A DNA stretch of 7,198 nt from Phycisphaerae bacterium (GTDB lineage Bacteria; Planctomycetota; Phycisphaerae; Phycisphaerales; SM1A02), in the NCBI GenBank assembly GCA_002684755.1, contig NYVS01000031.1, forward strand, positions 25,653 through 32,850, given 5' to 3'. This document shows, piece after piece, positions 5,500 to 7,198 of the stretch. The translations under genes and the position numbers were made by a program. Below the pieces are notes generated by a model. The model worked only from the letters and a program-made list of their open reading frames with translations. It was not told the DNA's origin and did no database searches. The first letter of the stretch is position 1, and every line of letters begins with the position of its first letter.

Positions 5500-7032
5500 T
5501 CAGCCGGTCCAGTCGACGAAGAGAAGTCCGAGGTCGAGCCCGTCGATCCGGCAGTCGCCGTTGAGATCGCCGACGCAGGTCTCCTCGCAGTCCGACGGAC
5601 AGGGTCCCCAGCCCGTCAGCATGATTCCGAAGTCCTCGCCGTCGACGACGCCGTCCCGGTTGAGATCGCCCGGGGCGGGCGGCTGCGGATCGAGCGCGAG
5701 CAGCGAGGCTTCCACGTCGAGCCGACCGGTGCCGGTCAGATCATCGAAGCCCAGCGACTCGACGTCGTCCGCGTGGATCATCAGCATGACCTTCGCGGTG
5801 ACGGGATCGAGATCGGGGGCGACGGTCTTCATCAGGGCGACCGCGCCGGTCACGAACGGTGCCGCCATGCTGGTGCCCGACTTGTAGCCGTAGGAGGACG
5901 AGCCGACGCAGGAGTAGATCCGCCAGCCCGGGGCGGCGAGATCGATCTCCGGACCGGCGCTCGAGAACGACTCGTGCCGGTCGCGGTTGTCGGTCGCCGC
6001 GACCGCGATCGTCTGCGGGAATCGGGCCGGTGCCTGCACGTCGTTCGCCTGACCGGTGTTTCCGGCAGCGGCGATCTGGATGACCCCGGCGGCGTCGGCG
6101 TAGGCGACCGCGTCGGCGAAGGCTTCGGTACCCGCTGAATACTGGAGGCTCATGTTGATGATGTCGGCGCCGTGGTCGACCGCCCAGACGATTCCCTCCG
6201 CCACCCAGCTCTCGAGACCCGTGCAGCCGTTGGTGACGACCACCGGCATGATCCGCGGCCGCCACGCGACGCCGGCGATGCCTTCGTCGTTGTCGCCGCG
6301 AGCGCCGAGGATGCCGGTCACGTGCGTTCCGTGGCTTCCGCATTCGTCGTCGAACTGGTCGTTCGCGTCCGGAACGTTCCAGCCGGGCAGGAGTCGGTCG
6401 TCGAATTCGACGTGGGAATCGACGCCGGAGTCGAGCACCGCGACGACCACGTCCTCGGATCCGACCGTCCAGTCCCATGCGGGAACCGCGTTGACGTCGG
6501 CGCCGACGATGCCGTCCTGGCCGGCGACGTTCTGTCCGGTGTTCAGGACGCCGTACTGGAAGCCGAACCACGGATCGTCGGGCGGCGCCGCGACGCCACC
6601 GGAAGCGTCGAGTTCGATCGCCTCGACGGGACCGCCGATCGCGGCGAGGTCACCCACCACGTGGATCGCGGCGTCGGCGGACGCGGCGTTCGGAAACTCG
6701 ACGATGAAGTACCGGTCGAGGCGGTTCGCCCTCGCCAGCACGTCGTTCGCGGGTGGTGTCTGGAAGAGCGGACGAAGCTCGGTCGCCTGCATCTCGAACA
6801 GCTGATCCCGCATCAGTCGGGCGGCGATCAGGTCGGCGGTCGTGAGTCTTGCTCGGGCCGCATCGGGAACGAGCCAGAAACCGCCCTCCCGGTCTTCGTG
6901 GATCCGGACGTCCGGGGCCGTTCTGAGGATGACCCGGACGGGATCTCCGATGACGACCTCCGAGGCCATCGCCGACGAAGTGGTCAGCGTGCCGAGGGCG
7001 AGAATGGCCGGCATCAGTTTCGATCTGCTCAT
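5500..7032 (-). CDS. Secreted subtilisin-like serine protease (S8) with C-terminal dockerin-like repeats
   Basis: This is a predicted exported endopeptidase of 510 aa. A signal peptide covers about residues 1-23 (S-R-S-K, hydrophobic core, cleavage near A-M-A/S). Residues 24-145 look like a propeptide; 107-141 resemble an inhibitor-type prodomain. The S8 domain has Asp201 (V-L-D-S-G-V-D), His234 (G-S-H-G-T-H-V), oxyanion Asn325 (A-A-A-G-N) and nucleophile Ser388 (S-G-T-S-M-A-A-P), so it should be active. The tail (455-510) carries two dockerin-like calcium loops, D456-x-N-x-D-G-x-x-D-x-x-D467 and D489-x-N-x-D-C-x-x-D-x-x-D500, joined by a cysteine-rich linker. Similar tails are common in Phycisphaerae secreted proteins; their role is not established. 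The frame is open to 7197 but the signal peptide fixes the start at 7032. The Shine-Dalgarno is weak and I see no firm promoter in 7033-7198. Substrate is unknown. Confidence 0.94.
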   Translation of the reverse strand: MSRSKLMPAILALGTLTTSSAMASEVVIGDPVRVILRTAPDVRIHEDREGGFWLVPDAARARLTTADLIAARLMRDQLFEMQATELRPLFQTPPANDVLARANRLDRYFIVEFPNAASADAAIHVVGDLAAIGGPVEAIELDASGGVAAPPDDPWFGFQYGVLNTGQNVAGQDGIVGADVNAVPAWDWTVGSEDVVVAVLDSGVDSHVEFDDRLLPGWNVPDANDQFDDECGSHGTHVTGILGARGDNDEGIAGVAWRPRIMPVVVTNGCTGLESWVAEGIVWAVDHGADIINMSLQYSAGTEAFADAVAYADAAGVIQIAAAGNTGQANDVQAPARFPQTIAVAATDNRDRHESFSSAGPEIDLAAPGWRIYSCVGSSSYGYKSGTSMAAPFVTGAVALMKTVAPDLDPVTAKVMLMIHADDVESLGFDDLTGTGRLDVEASLLALDPQPPAPGDLNRDGVVDGEDFGIMLTGWGPCPSDCEETCVGDLNGDCRIDGLDLGLLFVDWTG

Positions 7033-7198
7033 GTCTGCGGCGTCCGACGAGTCTGCATCACACGGCCCGAATCGTCCGGCCAGTGCGTGGGAATGAAGGG
7101 TAGCCCGCGATTCAAGCGGCGACGACCCAACACTCTCTTCTCCGCCGGACGACCTCCGGATCGGTTGCATTCGTGAGTTCCGTACCGATTCTCCCATC

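Noticed and set aside
7090..7130. Possible promoter elements TTGAAT and TACCCT upstream of the protease
   Set aside because: They are only seven bases apart, far too close for a -35/-10 pair, and no other fitting hexamer was seen.
7033..7197. In-frame extension of the protease by 55 codons to the window edge
   Set aside because: It would place about 55 hydrophilic residues before a clear signal peptide. ATG at 7032 gives a standard exported protein. The open frame is expected by chance in GC-rich DNA.
1..7198. Search for mobile elements, CRISPR arrays, tRNA or rRNA genes
   Set aside because: Nearly all of the window is accounted for by six intact or edge-cut genes on one strand. The remaining gaps are under 170 bases and show no transposase, regular repeat array or tRNA-like fold.

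Overview
The window is GC-rich and carries six protein-coding genes, all on the minus strand. The gene at the right edge is therefore the first in transcriptional order. The best guess for the source is a planctomycete, probably of the Phycisphaerae. The main clue is the secreted protease, which ends in paired dockerin-like repeats of the G-D-L-N-x-D-G-x-x-D-G-x-D type with a G-W-G/D-W-T spacer, a C-terminal tag seen widely in that group. The style of the cytochrome oxidase subunits (S-P-P-x-x-x-I-R before the first CoxB helix; W-F-A-Y-A-P in CoxA) fits. This placement is inference from protein style and is not proven by a marker gene.

Layout in transcriptional order (right to left): (1) a secreted subtilisin-family serine protease with signal peptide, propeptide-like region, S8 catalytic domain and dockerin-like tail (7032-5500); (2) an intergenic gap with a GC-rich hairpin; (3) an NfsA-type FMN nitroreductase (5380-4649); (4) a short gap with a bulged hairpin, then a small bifunctional-nuclease-family (DUF151) protein (4553-4059); (5) tRNA pseudouridine synthase TruD (4062-2689), whose GTG start overlaps the previous stop by four bases; (6) a gap holding a plausible intrinsic terminator and then a plausible extended -10 promoter; (7) coxB (2538-1363), subunit II of a caa3-type cytochrome c oxidase with a fused cytochrome c domain; (8) coxA (1349 to the left edge, 3' end missing), subunit I of type A1.

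The nitroreductase, DUF151 protein and TruD probably form one housekeeping unit. DUF151 and truD are almost certainly translationally coupled. coxB and coxA form the start of a respiratory operon whose remaining genes lie beyond the left edge. Together CoxA and CoxB would take electrons from cytochrome c through the fused heme c and CuA to heme a and the heme a3-CuB site, reducing oxygen and pumping protons. The protease looks like an independent unit.

I found no mobile element, CRISPR array, RNA gene or clearly undescribed system. The points worth a second look are start-site corrections, intergenic RNA structures, and a cysteine-modified dockerin-like repeat.
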